Made by a program: the position numbers and the translations under genes
Part shown: positions 1-8,494 of the stretch, piece by piece
Layout: each line of letters opens with the position of its first letter
Position numbering within the stretch: the stretch's first letter is position 1
Source: an uncultured Acidimicrobiaceae bacterium
Lineage (GTDB): Bacteria; Actinomycetota; Acidimicrobiia; Spongiisociales; UBA5794
Direction of reading: 5' to 3'
Assembly (NCBI GenBank): GCA_947258375.1
Contig: CAMYIJ010000023.1
Coordinates: forward strand, 50,750 to 114,749
Length of the DNA: 64,000 nt
The notes under the pieces: generated by a model
Databases searched by the model: none
Seen by the model: only the letters and a program-made list of their open reading frames with translations
What the model was told of the DNA's origin: nothing

Positions 1-558
1 TGACGTGATCAGCTCTTGGCGGTCGCGCGCCGGCCAGATGTATTCGGGCGAAGACGCTATCCCACCGACTGTGATGGCCCGCCATCCGGACGGACTGAGC
101 GCATCGAACATGCTCCCCGGCGTCAACTTGAAGTGGTCCGCCATGTGCTCTTCGACGAGCGCCCTTTCGGGCGCGTCCGCCGATAGGTAGGCGCCGTCGG
201 TGATTCGCAGCTGGTTGACCGCGGGCGGGGTGTCGGGCGGCATGCCGACCACCCGTCCGAGCAGCTTGAGATCTCCCACCTGCAGGGGCACATCGCCGAC
301 CGTGCGCAGCTCGACGGATTCCACCCCCGGCTGTTCATTGGCCATCTGAGCGAAGCCGCCCACATCGCCGCCGGCCATTGTGAAGTTGGCGAAGCGGAAC
401 TCGGTGAACGTGCTCTCGTAGGAGGCGGCCAGGTTCTGATACGAGTCGTAGGAGGCGGCGAACATCGTCACTCCCAGAAAGATCGTGACGATGACGGCGA
501 TGAACTGGGCCCGCTGGGCGCGGATATCGCGCAGCAGCTTGTGGCGAAGCGGGGTCAC
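1..558 (-). CDS. FtsX-like ABC transporter permease, N-terminal part (runs off the window)
   Basis: This is the first 186 codons of a membrane permease; the rest lies beyond base 1. Translated from a GTG at 558, the protein begins MTPLRHKLLRDIRAQ. A hydrophobic segment follows at about residues 20-36, then a long extracytoplasmic region. That is the layout of FtsX/MacB permeases: one transmembrane helix, then a large periplasmic-type domain. The GTG overlaps the stop codon of the upstream ATPase gene by 4 bp (GTGA), so the two are translationally coupled. With the ATPase it should form an exporter or a mechanotransmitter-type ABC complex. The substrate cannot be told from the sequence. I reconstructed this frame from the bases because the gene starts with GTG and is cut by the window edge. 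Confidence 0.8.
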   Translation of the reverse strand, partial: MTPLRHKLLRDIRAQRAQFIAVIVTIFLGVTMFAASYDSYQNLAASYESTFTEFRFANFTMAGGDVGGFAQMANEQPGVESVELRTVGDVPLQVGDLKLLGRVVGMPPDTPPAVNQLRITDGAYLSADAPERALVEEHMADHFKLTPGSMFDALSPSGWRAITVGGIASSPEYIWPARDRQELITS

Positions 559-1259
559 CAGGTCAGCTCCCCGGCTTCGATGGGATTGGCGTTGCGGCGG
601 TCCTCGACGATTGAGCCGGAGCGAAGGCGCAGGACTCGATCGGCCATGTCGCCGATGGCGGCGTTGTGGGTGACCAGCAGCACCGTCTGGTTCTCGTCAC
701 GGTTGACCCGCCGCAGCAGATCGAGGATGAGCCGACCTGTCTCGAAGTCGAGCTCGCCCGTCGGTTCGTCACAGAGCAGGATCGGCGGTGACTTTGCCAG
801 CGCCCGGGCGATCGCCACACGCTGCTGCTCGCCGCCCGACAGCATTGCCGGGAAGTGGTCGAGCCGGTCGGCGAGTCCGACGTGCTCGAGCACTTCGGCG
901 GCCCGTTCGGCGCCGTTTCCCATGGTGAGGTTGGTGACCAGCTCGACGTTCTCGAGCGCGGTCAAGGTCGGAATGAGGTTGAAGAACTGGAAGACGAAGC
1001 CGACGGTGGAACGCCGGTAGGCGACACGATCGTCGGTGCTCAGCCCGGTGAGGTTGAGGTCTTCTACGAGCAGGTCTCCGGAGGTGACGTCGTCGATGCC
1101 CCCGATGAGGTTCAGCATGGTCGTCTTGCCCGATCCGCTCGGCCCGAGGATCACAGTGAACTCGCCGGAAGGAATCTCGGCGTCGACGCCGCCAAGGGCG
1201 TGGACCGCCGTCGGTCCTTCTCCGTAGGTCTTCCAGACGTTGCTGAGCGAGACGGACAT
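555..1259 (-). CDS. ABC transporter ATP-binding protein, LolD/MacB type
   Basis: A 234-residue nucleotide-binding subunit. It has a Walker A motif (GPSGSGKTT, about residues 39-47), a Q-loop region (FVFQFFNLIPTLTALENV), the ABC signature LSGGEQQR, a Walker B LLCDEPTGELD and the switch histidine in LLVTHN. The run from Q-loop to signature is typical of the LolD/MacB/FtsE group, which works with FtsX-like permeases. The downstream permease overlaps its stop codon. The upstream neighbour is a TetR repressor 5 bp away, so regulator, ATPase and permease look like one transcription unit, possibly self-regulated. The substrate is unknown. Confidence 0.93.
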   Translation of the reverse strand: MSVSLSNVWKTYGEGPTAVHALGGVDAEIPSGEFTVILGPSGSGKTTMLNLIGGIDDVTSGDLLVEDLNLTGLSTDDRVAYRRSTVGFVFQFFNLIPTLTALENVELVTNLTMGNGAERAAEVLEHVGLADRLDHFPAMLSGGEQQRVAIARALAKSPPILLCDEPTGELDFETGRLILDLLRRVNRDENQTVLLVTHNAAIGDMADRVLRLRSGSIVEDRRNANPIEAGELTW

Positions 1260-1264
1260 TCTTG

Positions 1265-1882
1265 TTACCTTTCGTGGGCGCCGAGGCCCGAGAACATGAT
1301 TTCGATCTGGCGGGCAACGGCGCTTCGGGCTGCCGCTGCGGTCATCTGTTCCATCGATACGTACATGACGAGTTGGCCGGCCATCGCCGAGTAGATCGCG
1401 ATGACCGCCTCCTCGACTTCGATCCTGGGAGCGAGACCCCGCGGAGAAACGAACTGGTTCAGTAGTTCTTCCAGCTGATGGGCCACGAGCAGGTCGAGGC
1501 GAATGAGCTCTGGCAGGACATCGGGGGCAGGTCCAAACCCGGCCGCGAACACTTCCCGCAGCAGCTCGCGGTCGAGTGCGATGAAGTGATCCATGACGAC
1601 TGCCATGAGCGCCTGGACGGCTTCAACGACATCCGGCGGAGGCTCCGCCAGCACGCTGGAACCCGCTTCGATCATCTCCCCGACGGTCGTTTCGATGTGA
1701 GCCAGCAACACGCTGTTCTTGGTGCCGAAGTAGTTGTAGAGCGTGGCGGGAGACACGCCCGCCGCGGTCGCGATCTCATCCATTGTTGTTGCCTGGAATC
1801 CCCGAGAGGTGAAGAGGTTGCCGGCCTCGGCGACGATTGTGGCGCGGGTCTGGGCCTTCTTCTGCTCCCGTAGGCCCGTCAT
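1265..1882 (-). CDS. TetR family transcriptional regulator
   Basis: A 205-residue regulator. The N-terminal helix-turn-helix is clear (TMDEIATAAGVSPATLYNYF, about residues 34-53), matching the TetR DNA-binding domain. The C-terminal ligand domain is not assignable to a subfamily. A strong ribosome binding site (AGGAGG) precedes the ATG. The gene is first in an operon with the ABC ATPase and permease, 5 bp upstream of the ATPase. A 7-bp inverted repeat lies just upstream at 1914-1930. By analogy with the family, it probably represses its own operon until a ligand binds; this is inference. Confidence 0.92.
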   Translation of the reverse strand: MTGLREQKKAQTRATIVAEAGNLFTSRGFQATTMDEIATAAGVSPATLYNYFGTKNSVLLAHIETTVGEMIEAGSSVLAEPPPDVVEAVQALMAVVMDHFIALDRELLREVFAAGFGPAPDVLPELIRLDLLVAHQLEELLNQFVSPRGLAPRIEVEEAVIAIYSAMAGQLVMYVSMEQMTAAAARSAVARQIEIMFSGLGAHER

Positions 1883-1913
1883 AGGTTCCTCCTAAACATA
1901 TAGCTACTATAAG

Positions 1914-1930
1914 TTTGGAGTAGCTCCAAA
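1914..1930. promoter_or_regulatory. Inverted repeat, candidate TetR operator
   Basis: TTTGGAG and CTCCAAA arms (7 bp) with a 3-base spacer lie in the AT-rich gap 32 bp upstream of the TetR start. Position and symmetry fit an autoregulatory operator. It could instead be a weak hairpin at the end of the adnB-like gene. Confidence 0.4.
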
Positions 1931-1949
1931 AATAGAGTATTTCGGCCCT

Positions 1950-4900
1950 TTAGGCCTGCTGTGCCAACCAGCTCTTGCCGGAGTCGCAGAAGCGGCTGAA
2001 GTCACAGCTGCGGCAACGCGGAGCGGGTAGCTGCGGGTAATCAGGTCCGGCTGCCGCCACCAGCGCCTCCTCGAGCTCGATGGTGGCCTGCTCGAGCCAG
2101 GCCGGTGACACGGTGTGGGTGACCTCCTCGGCCGCCGCTCCTCCGAGATAGCAGAAGGTCACGCGGAGCGAGTCCGGAATCTGGTCGCCAATCAGCCCCC
2201 GGGCGGCGGCCACGGCGTACGCTTGAAGCTGAATGACACGGGTCGGGTCGTCCGGCGCGCGGCCCGACTTCCAGTCGACGATCTCCCAGGCGCCCGGTTC
2301 GTCCTCGTAGACGGCGTCGATCCGGCCGCGGATGCGTCCCCGATTGAGAGCCAGGTCGAGCGGCACCTCGACGAAGCGGGCGCGGCGCCCGGCGAACCGT
2401 GTGGTCAGGAACGTATCGAATGGCCGGGCGCTCTCGGCCGGGGCCTCGTCGCTCACGGCGTCGTACAAATCGTCGGCGACCTCCCACAGCGGGATCTGGC
2501 CGAGGGCATGCAGTTCGATCATGCGATGGACCTCTACGCCGCGGCGCATCGCCCGGCTGCCGCGGCGCGGCAGTGGGTCGACCTCGGACCAGTAGAAGCG
2601 CTGCGGGCATCCCGCCAAAGTCACCAGCCCGGTCACCGACGTGACCGGCAGCGGATCGTCGGCGGCGCTCGCTGCTGGTGCGGGCAGCGAGTTGAGCATC
2701 ATCTCCGTTTGATCCATGGCCACATCGTATGCCGAGGAGTCGGCGGCGAGGCGTCGCATCGCATCCGCGTCGTCGATCTGCTGTCGCAAGGCGTCTTGCC
2801 AGCCGGCGGGGAACAGCGGATCCGGGGCGCCATGCGGGCTTTCGAGGCGCAACAGACCGGGAGCCGATCCGGGGTCTTCCACCATGGCTGCAATGCGCAC
2901 TTCTGGCAGGGCCAGGGCGGCTTCCATGACCGGGCTGATCTCCTTGGGCCGCCTCTCCGTGTACCAGTGCGCGCCCGAGATGTAGAGCCGGCGTTTGGCC
3001 CGGGTGATGCCCACGTAGGCAGTGCGGATCTCCTGGTGGGTGTGTCGTTCCTTGAGCAGACCGCGGTCGTGGCGCTGGTTGCCGCTGAGCGACGGCAGCG
3101 AATCTCGATCCAGGCGCAACTCGTAGGGGAGCGCCGCCGGCGCCACCAGGGGATTGTCGCCACCGCGATAGCTTGCCGGGAGGGTGTCCTTGACTACGGC
3201 AGGCAGGAAGACGTTTTCCCACTCGAGCCCCTTGGCGCGATGGATGGTGAGCAGCGCCACCACGTTCTCGTCGCCGACACGCGCCGTGTCGAGTTCCTGG
3301 GAAGCGGCGTCCTCGTCGAGTGTCTCCAGATAACCCAGGAATGCCCCGAGCGACGGACGGCCCTGCAGCGGGCTCCACTCTTCGGCGAGATCCAGAAACC
3401 GATAGAGGTTGAGTCGAGCGGTGAGCGAGGCGTTGGCGGCGAGGGCGTCGATCTCGGCCCAGGCGTCGGTCTCGTCGAGTACCCGGCGGGCCAACTCGAC
3501 CAAGCTGAGTCCCTGGGCGGCCATGAGCAGCTTGCGGTAGCTCGCTCCGAACCGCTCCAATCGGATTCGGGTCTCATTGCCGAGGCCGGCGATCGTGTCG
3601 AGCTCGTCGATCGCTTCGAGCAGGGGACGGCCGTTCGGTCGGGCCCAATCGGTGATTGGCTTGAGGTCGCCCAGTCCAAGGCGATACGCCCCGCCGAGCA
3701 GCACCCGCAGCAAGCTCGGGGCGTGGGCGGGATCGTCGAGGATCTGCAACCAGGCTCTGAGATCGGCGACAACGGGCACGGACAAGAGACCACCGAGGGC
3801 TGCGACCTCGAACGGGATGTCGTAGGCCTCGAAGGCGTCTCTCACCAGAGGAATCTGGGCGTTCTTGCGAAACAGGATGGCGATGTCTTGCCAGCGGGCG
3901 CCCTCCTCATCCACGAGCCGGCGGACTTGCTGGGCGATGCTCACCGCCTCGTCGGCAGCCGAGTGAAAGCGGGAGACGACAACGGCCCCCGGTAGCTCGG
4001 TGGCGGGCACCAGCCGATCGAATTCTCCTGAGCCGTGGAGGATGGCGCGGATCGAATTGGCGAGCTCCAGAATCGGCGGCGCCGATCGACGATTCGTCGA
4101 CAGTGGAAGAGTCCGGGCAGGGTCCTCGGATTTCGTAGGGAAGTGAATCGGGAAGTCCGTGAAGTTGGCCAGCGATGCCCCGCGCCATTCGTAGATGGTC
4201 TGGTCGGCATCACCGACGGCCGTCAGCGCGAAGCCGCCGGAGAACAAAAGGCGCAACATCTCGCGTTGGGCCGGGTCGGTGTCCTGGTACTCGTCGAGCA
4301 ACACCAGCCGGTAGCGGGCCGCGATGCGCGCGGCCACTGCAGGATGCTCGCTCAGGAGACGATGAACGAGGCGCACGAGATCTCCGTAGTCGACGACGCC
4401 CAGTCGCCCTTTTGTCGTTTGGACGCGATGTGCCACCTGCGCCAACTCCCAGCGCTTGGCTTCGATCACGCTCTCGGGACAGGGCTCGGCTATGAGCTCA
4501 TCGGGTGTCCGCAAGTTGTCCGCCAGCTGGCGCATCAGCAGCGCGGTCTCGTTGACCCGCTGCGGCGGTGCCGTGAGATCCAGGTAGAGATACTCGGCCC
4601 CGGTCGCCAGTTCCTGGTGGATCAGCTCTCGCACGTAGCCGGGGCTGATCAGGCGGACGTCACGTTCGATACCGACGTACGCCCCGAACTCGCGCAGCAA
4701 GCCGTAGGCGAAGCCGTGATAAGTAGTCACTTCGACCTCGCGGCCCTCCGCGGCGAGCTCCGGGAGTGATTCACGGAGCCGATCGCTGAGTTCCTCGGCC
4801 GCCTTATTGGTGAACGTGAGCCCAAGCGACTGCTCGGGAGTGATTCCCGCCCTGATTGCCTCCTGGAGGCGTAGGACGATCGTTGTCGTCTTGCCGGTGC

Positions 4901-4982
4901 CGGCACCAGCGGCGACGCGCAGCGGCTGATCCGTCGGGAAGTCGATGATGCTTTGCTGTTCCGGTGAAGGCGTGAAAGTCAT
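1950..4982 (-). CDS. adnB: AdnB-like UvrD-family helicase with RecB-type Fe-S nuclease domain
   Basis: A 1010-residue motor-nuclease, likely one subunit of an AdnAB-type double-strand break resection complex. The UvrD-type motor shows Walker A GAGTGKTTT, motif Ia LTFTNKAAEEL, motif II LLDEYQDTD, motif III VGDADQTIYEWRGA, motif V LTIHRAKGLEWENV and motif VI AYVGITRAKRRLY. The C-terminal PD-(D/E)XK nuclease shows GRIDAV and VDWKSG. Four cysteines fit the family Fe-S cluster: one in TLAGCPQRF, and C990/C993/C999 in a C-x2-C-x5-C pattern. A longer in-frame start exists at 5048, but the ATG at 4982 overlaps the upstream stop (ATGA) and begins just before the helicase Q-motif region, so I chose it. 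Assignment as the AdnB-like subunit rests on the canonical GAGTGKTT P-loop and gene order. Confidence 0.85.
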   Translation of the reverse strand: MTFTPSPEQQSIIDFPTDQPLRVAAGAGTGKTTTIVLRLQEAIRAGITPEQSLGLTFTNKAAEELSDRLRESLPELAAEGREVEVTTYHGFAYGLLREFGAYVGIERDVRLISPGYVRELIHQELATGAEYLYLDLTAPPQRVNETALLMRQLADNLRTPDELIAEPCPESVIEAKRWELAQVAHRVQTTKGRLGVVDYGDLVRLVHRLLSEHPAVAARIAARYRLVLLDEYQDTDPAQREMLRLLFSGGFALTAVGDADQTIYEWRGASLANFTDFPIHFPTKSEDPARTLPLSTNRRSAPPILELANSIRAILHGSGEFDRLVPATELPGAVVVSRFHSAADEAVSIAQQVRRLVDEEGARWQDIAILFRKNAQIPLVRDAFEAYDIPFEVAALGGLLSVPVVADLRAWLQILDDPAHAPSLLRVLLGGAYRLGLGDLKPITDWARPNGRPLLEAIDELDTIAGLGNETRIRLERFGASYRKLLMAAQGLSLVELARRVLDETDAWAEIDALAANASLTARLNLYRFLDLAEEWSPLQGRPSLGAFLGYLETLDEDAASQELDTARVGDENVVALLTIHRAKGLEWENVFLPAVVKDTLPASYRGGDNPLVAPAALPYELRLDRDSLPSLSGNQRHDRGLLKERHTHQEIRTAYVGITRAKRRLYISGAHWYTERRPKEISPVMEAALALPEVRIAAMVEDPGSAPGLLRLESPHGAPDPLFPAGWQDALRQQIDDADAMRRLAADSSAYDVAMDQTEMMLNSLPAPAASAADDPLPVTSVTGLVTLAGCPQRFYWSEVDPLPRRGSRAMRRGVEVHRMIELHALGQIPLWEVADDLYDAVSDEAPAESARPFDTFLTTRFAGRRARFVEVPLDLALNRGRIRGRIDAVYEDEPGAWEIVDWKSGRAPDDPTRVIQLQAYAVAAARGLIGDQIPDSLRVTFCYLGGAAAEEVTHTVSPAWLEQATIELEEALVAAAGPDYPQLPAPRCRSCDFSRFCDSGKSWLAQQA

Positions 4983-7951
4983 ACGAACTGGTCTCCGCCC
5001 TCGGCCTGGACCGGGCAGGACGATGCGAAGGGACAGCGTTCGCACCAATCACCGGGGACCGGATGCCAGTTCTCTGCCGCGATTGCGTCCCCGAGAGCGA
5101 TCAGCCGCTGCCCGAGGGAAGGCAGGTTGTTCATGTCGAGAACCCGGGTCGTCAGGTTCTTCTTCGCCGGCGCCAGCGGATACCAGAACTCGGCGGCCAC
5201 CGGTTCGCCGTGCCCGGCGAGGTCGGCATCGGCGCCAACCGCCAGCGCATAGAACCCGAGCTGGAGCGACTCGGCGGCCTCCGCCAGCTGGACCGGGTTC
5301 TTGGAGGTCTTGTAATCGACGATGCGAACACCCTCGGAGTCCTTCTCGATGCGGTCGATCCGTCCCCGCCACGTGACATCACCGAGGTCGAAGGCCACGC
5401 GGCGTTCGATGCCGATCGGGGCGGCCGTTGAGGGCCACATGTTGTAGAGCCGCCCCAGGCCGTCGAGAGCTCGCGTCCGCCATGCCGCTGCGAACGGTTC
5501 CCCACCGAAGTCGGCCGGATCCATGATCGCATCGAGCCGCCTGACGGCCGTCGCGTAATCCGAGTGCCGCTTGCCCTGTGCCATGGCCTCCGACTCAACG
5601 TGGTCCAGCACATCGTGAACAAGGCTCCCGAAGCGGGCGTAGACGGAGTCGCCGGCCTGATTGAGCTTGCGTTCGATCGCGTAGCGCCGGGGACAGCGGT
5701 CGTAGCTGTCGGCCTCGCTGGGGGAGAGGCGGAGTGGACTGCCGTTGAGGCCGGTAGCTGCCCCCCGCGGGGCAATCCCGACATGGCGAGCGGGTTCGCG
5801 CATTCTCCAACGCGGTCCGGTGGCCAGTGCCGTCACCGCCGCCAGCCGCTGCGGAGCCGGGGCGGTGGGGTCGGCAACAACCCTGCGCAGTTGAGCCTCG
5901 GCCTCGCGCGGCGAGACCGGCCGGCCGCCACCCTGCGGGCTCGAGGTCAGCCTGTCGAGAGTCGCCACCCCGGCGACCAGCGGCAGGAACCGGCTGGGAA
6001 CACCGCGCCCCGCCTCTGAACCGACGGCGGTGGCGGTCCAGACAACGCGGGCCCGGGCGCGGGTCATGGCGGTGTACGCGAGGCGTCGCTCCTCCTGGAG
6101 TCGGAAGGCGGTGTATTCGGCTGGATCTGTCGGCAGATGGTCCATGAGGTGGCGCACGCCGAGCAGCGAGTCGCGCGGCCGGAGATCGGGAAAGACCCCC
6201 TCGACGGCATCACAGATGAACACCGTGTCGAATTCGAGGCCCTTTGCCTGGTGCAGCGTCGTGACTGTGAGACGGTCGGTGTCGGCGCGACGGAAACTCA
6301 GCAAAGGCTGCGCCTCGAACTCCTCGCTTTCCGTGAGCCTGCGGTAGTCGTCGAGGGTCGCCTGCGGGTTTCGCTCATTCCAGCGATCGAGTACTTGCAC
6401 CAGTGAACGCCACGCGGATCGCTCATCCTGTCGCCCCTCGTCAACGGCTATCGCCTCGGCTTCCTCCATCCGTGACCAGATCTCCCAGGCGCCCCGCGCC
6501 GCCGGCATGTCCCGAGCCCAGCTCGGCTCGGCGATGAGATCTGCCAGGGTCGGGATTGCCGCAGCGCGCAATGCATCGGCCCATTCGTGCGGTTGGCCGA
6601 GGCTCCTCTGGATGTCTCGCAGGTGTCCCAGCGAGACGCGGTACATCGGGCCGAGCAGGATGCGCCGCAGCGCCCGCGCCCGCTCGGCCGGGGAGTCCGA
6701 GTCGACGGCGGCTGAGATCAGATCGAGCACGAATCGCACCGCGGGGTGGTCCGACAACCGCGAATCCGGCAGGTCGTGAGCGATGCCGCGCCGTTCGAGA
6801 GCCCGCGACAGATCGGGGAGAAAGCGCCGCTTGGATCGCACCAGGACACCGAGCCGGCCCAGCGGCACGTCCTGAGTCAGCCGGATGCGTTCGACCTCGC
6901 CGGCAACCCATTCGGCCTCTTCGGTCTGCTGGCCGAACACGTAGACGTCTACCCGCCCGTCACCGGGCGCCGCGGCCACCTTCCCGGCGGCGCCCGGGAG
7001 GCGGCGCGCAGTCACGTTGACGGCCGAGTCGAGAATGGCCATTGGCGTACGAAACGACGTTGTCAGAACGATCCGGCTGCCGGGGGATCCGTCGGGCCTG
7101 CGGAAGGTGTCGGGGAACTCGACCACGTTTTCGAGCCGGGCGCCGCGAAAGCTGTAGACCGATTGGTACGGGTCGGCGGCCACCGTCAGGTTCCCGTGTG
7201 GTTCCGTGAGCGCAGCCATGAGACGCGCCTGGGCGAATGTTGTGTCCTGGTATTCGTCGACGAGGATGAATCGGGGCCGCGCCCCCGCGTCGATCGCCCC
7301 GCTCTCCATCAACCGCACCGACTCGCGCAGCAACGTGCCGTAGTCCAGTCTTCGACGCTTCTGGAGCTCGGCGTCGTAGCGGCGGAGGAACTCGGGGACT
7401 CCGCGCCAGTCGGCACGGTCCATCGCGGCGACATCATCGGCGTCGAGTAGCTGTTCGGCGGCCCGCAGCACGAAGTCGGTCAGCTCTTGAGCAAATGTGC
7501 GGCTGCCGAGGATTCCGCGGTAGGCGGCCGACCAGTCGGCCGGGTCGTCCTCGGCCAGCAGCTCTGCGACCAGCGCCAGCTGTTCGGGACCGGTCAGGAC
7601 CTGAGTGGCCCGATCCCAGCCGAGCGGTTCGCCGTAGGTCTCGATGAGGCGAACTGCGTAGGAGTGAAAGGTCGTGATATCGAGGTCCCCGAGCGAGCCG
7701 ACGGTCTGCCGGATCCTCTCGCGAAGGTCGGCGACGCCGCGCCGGCCGAAGCTGAGGATGAGCAGCGAGTCGGTGGCGATGTCGGGACGGTCCAGGAGCT
7801 CGGCGGCTCGCCTCACCAGGAATTCGGTTTTCCCGGTACCCGGTCCGCCGACGATGATCTGTGGCCCGTCGACCGCGGCGATGGCCGCTCCCCAGTCGGC
7901 AGGATCGACGCGCTGCTCGCCAGCACCTTCCGCGACAGTGGTCATCTCCAT
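4979..7951 (-). CDS. adnA: AdnA-like UvrD-family helicase with RecB-type Fe-S nuclease domain
   Basis: A 990-residue partner of the downstream helicase-nuclease. The Walker A variant GGPGTGKT is at residues 35-42, VDEYQDT at 231-237, AADPYQSVYSFRGA at about 258-271, the motif V region TTLHQAKGLEFDTVF and motif VI AYTAMTRARARV. The nuclease domain has GRIDRI and VDYKT at 878-882. Cysteines in YDRCPRR and at 970, 973 and 979 (C-x2-C-x5-C) match the Fe-S signature of AddB/AdnA nucleases. In mycobacteria adnA precedes adnB in the same order, and the two proteins form a heterodimer that unwinds and resects DNA ends. The stop overlaps the next start by 4 bp, so 1:1 synthesis is likely. The start looks leaderless: TAGTTT lies 6 nt before the ATG. 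Confidence 0.85.
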   Translation of the reverse strand: MEMTTVAEGAGEQRVDPADWGAAIAAVDGPQIIVGGPGTGKTEFLVRRAAELLDRPDIATDSLLILSFGRRGVADLRERIRQTVGSLGDLDITTFHSYAVRLIETYGEPLGWDRATQVLTGPEQLALVAELLAEDDPADWSAAYRGILGSRTFAQELTDFVLRAAEQLLDADDVAAMDRADWRGVPEFLRRYDAELQKRRRLDYGTLLRESVRLMESGAIDAGARPRFILVDEYQDTTFAQARLMAALTEPHGNLTVAADPYQSVYSFRGARLENVVEFPDTFRRPDGSPGSRIVLTTSFRTPMAILDSAVNVTARRLPGAAGKVAAAPGDGRVDVYVFGQQTEEAEWVAGEVERIRLTQDVPLGRLGVLVRSKRRFLPDLSRALERRGIAHDLPDSRLSDHPAVRFVLDLISAAVDSDSPAERARALRRILLGPMYRVSLGHLRDIQRSLGQPHEWADALRAAAIPTLADLIAEPSWARDMPAARGAWEIWSRMEEAEAIAVDEGRQDERSAWRSLVQVLDRWNERNPQATLDDYRRLTESEEFEAQPLLSFRRADTDRLTVTTLHQAKGLEFDTVFICDAVEGVFPDLRPRDSLLGVRHLMDHLPTDPAEYTAFRLQEERRLAYTAMTRARARVVWTATAVGSEAGRGVPSRFLPLVAGVATLDRLTSSPQGGGRPVSPREAEAQLRRVVADPTAPAPQRLAAVTALATGPRWRMREPARHVGIAPRGAATGLNGSPLRLSPSEADSYDRCPRRYAIERKLNQAGDSVYARFGSLVHDVLDHVESEAMAQGKRHSDYATAVRRLDAIMDPADFGGEPFAAAWRTRALDGLGRLYNMWPSTAAPIGIERRVAFDLGDVTWRGRIDRIEKDSEGVRIVDYKTSKNPVQLAEAAESLQLGFYALAVGADADLAGHGEPVAAEFWYPLAPAKKNLTTRVLDMNNLPSLGQRLIALGDAIAAENWHPVPGDWCERCPFASSCPVQAEGGDQFV

Positions 7952-7957
7952 GGTCCG

Positions 7958-7963
7958 AAACTA
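7958..7963 (-). promoter_or_regulatory. -10 element (TAGTTT), leaderless adnA start
   Basis: TAGTTT ends 6 nt upstream of the adnA ATG, with no ribosome binding site between them. A partial -35 (CTGAAT) sits 17 bp further up. This predicts transcription starting at or next to the A of the start codon. Confidence 0.45.
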
Positions 7964-7982
7964 ATCGCGGCGTGTGACCGAT

Positions 7983-8444
7983 TCAGATCTGGAGGCGATC
8001 CTGATAGGGCGCGGTTTCACCGTTCGGGAGAATGTGAATGACTTCGTAGCCGCGTCGGGTCAATGCAGGGGCCAGCAACTGGTCGCGGTGGCAATGCAGC
8101 GGGTCTCCTTCAGCGCACAACAGCACCACGTGCGAAGAAGCACACAGACCGATCAACTCGTCGATCCCGGCGGTCAGTTGAGCGGCCTCCGGCGCTGGTT
8201 TCCCTCCAAGCGTTCGACCCATCCAGCGATAGCCGAACCCGGCCGTGGCCGCCGACTCCGCGAGGGTCGCCTTCATGAAGTCCGGGGCCCATTTGGAGTA
8301 GGGCTGGCTGCGGACGTCGACGATCGTCTGCACGCCGTGCTCGACGAGCGCGGTCGCCAGTGTGTCGAAGTCGCGGTCGGCGTGCCCGATTGTCCAGATC
8401 TGATTCCCGGCCGGCGGGTCCGTGTCGGCGATCATCGCCTCCAT
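7983..8444 (-). CDS. DUF488 family protein
   Basis: A 153-residue DUF488 protein. The family N-terminal motif IWTIGHADRDFDTL and the block TIVDVRSQPYSKWAPDF are clear, followed by the cysteine/histidine region VVLLCAEGDPLHCHRDQLL near the C-terminus. The biochemical role of DUF488 is not established; the conserved C and CHR residues suggest a catalytic or metal site. It lies between adnA (31 bp downstream, same strand) and the divergent glutamate dehydrogenase gene, with 50 bp between the two divergent starts. Its stop is close to the presumed adnA promoter, so read-through into adnAB is possible. Confidence 0.85.
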   Translation of the reverse strand: MEAMIADTDPPAGNQIWTIGHADRDFDTLATALVEHGVQTIVDVRSQPYSKWAPDFMKATLAESAATAGFGYRWMGRTLGGKPAPEAAQLTAGIDELIGLCASSHVVLLCAEGDPLHCHRDQLLAPALTRRGYEVIHILPNGETAPYQDRLQI

Positions 8445-8494
8445 TCTGTCTGGTCGGTAGGGTACCGAAGCGGGCTACGAGGAGCGGATCACCC

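Noticed and set aside
2115..3995. Plus-strand open frame of 626 codons opposite the adnB-like gene
   Set aside because: It is the antisense shadow of a well-defined helicase-nuclease with all motifs; high GC makes such frames common.
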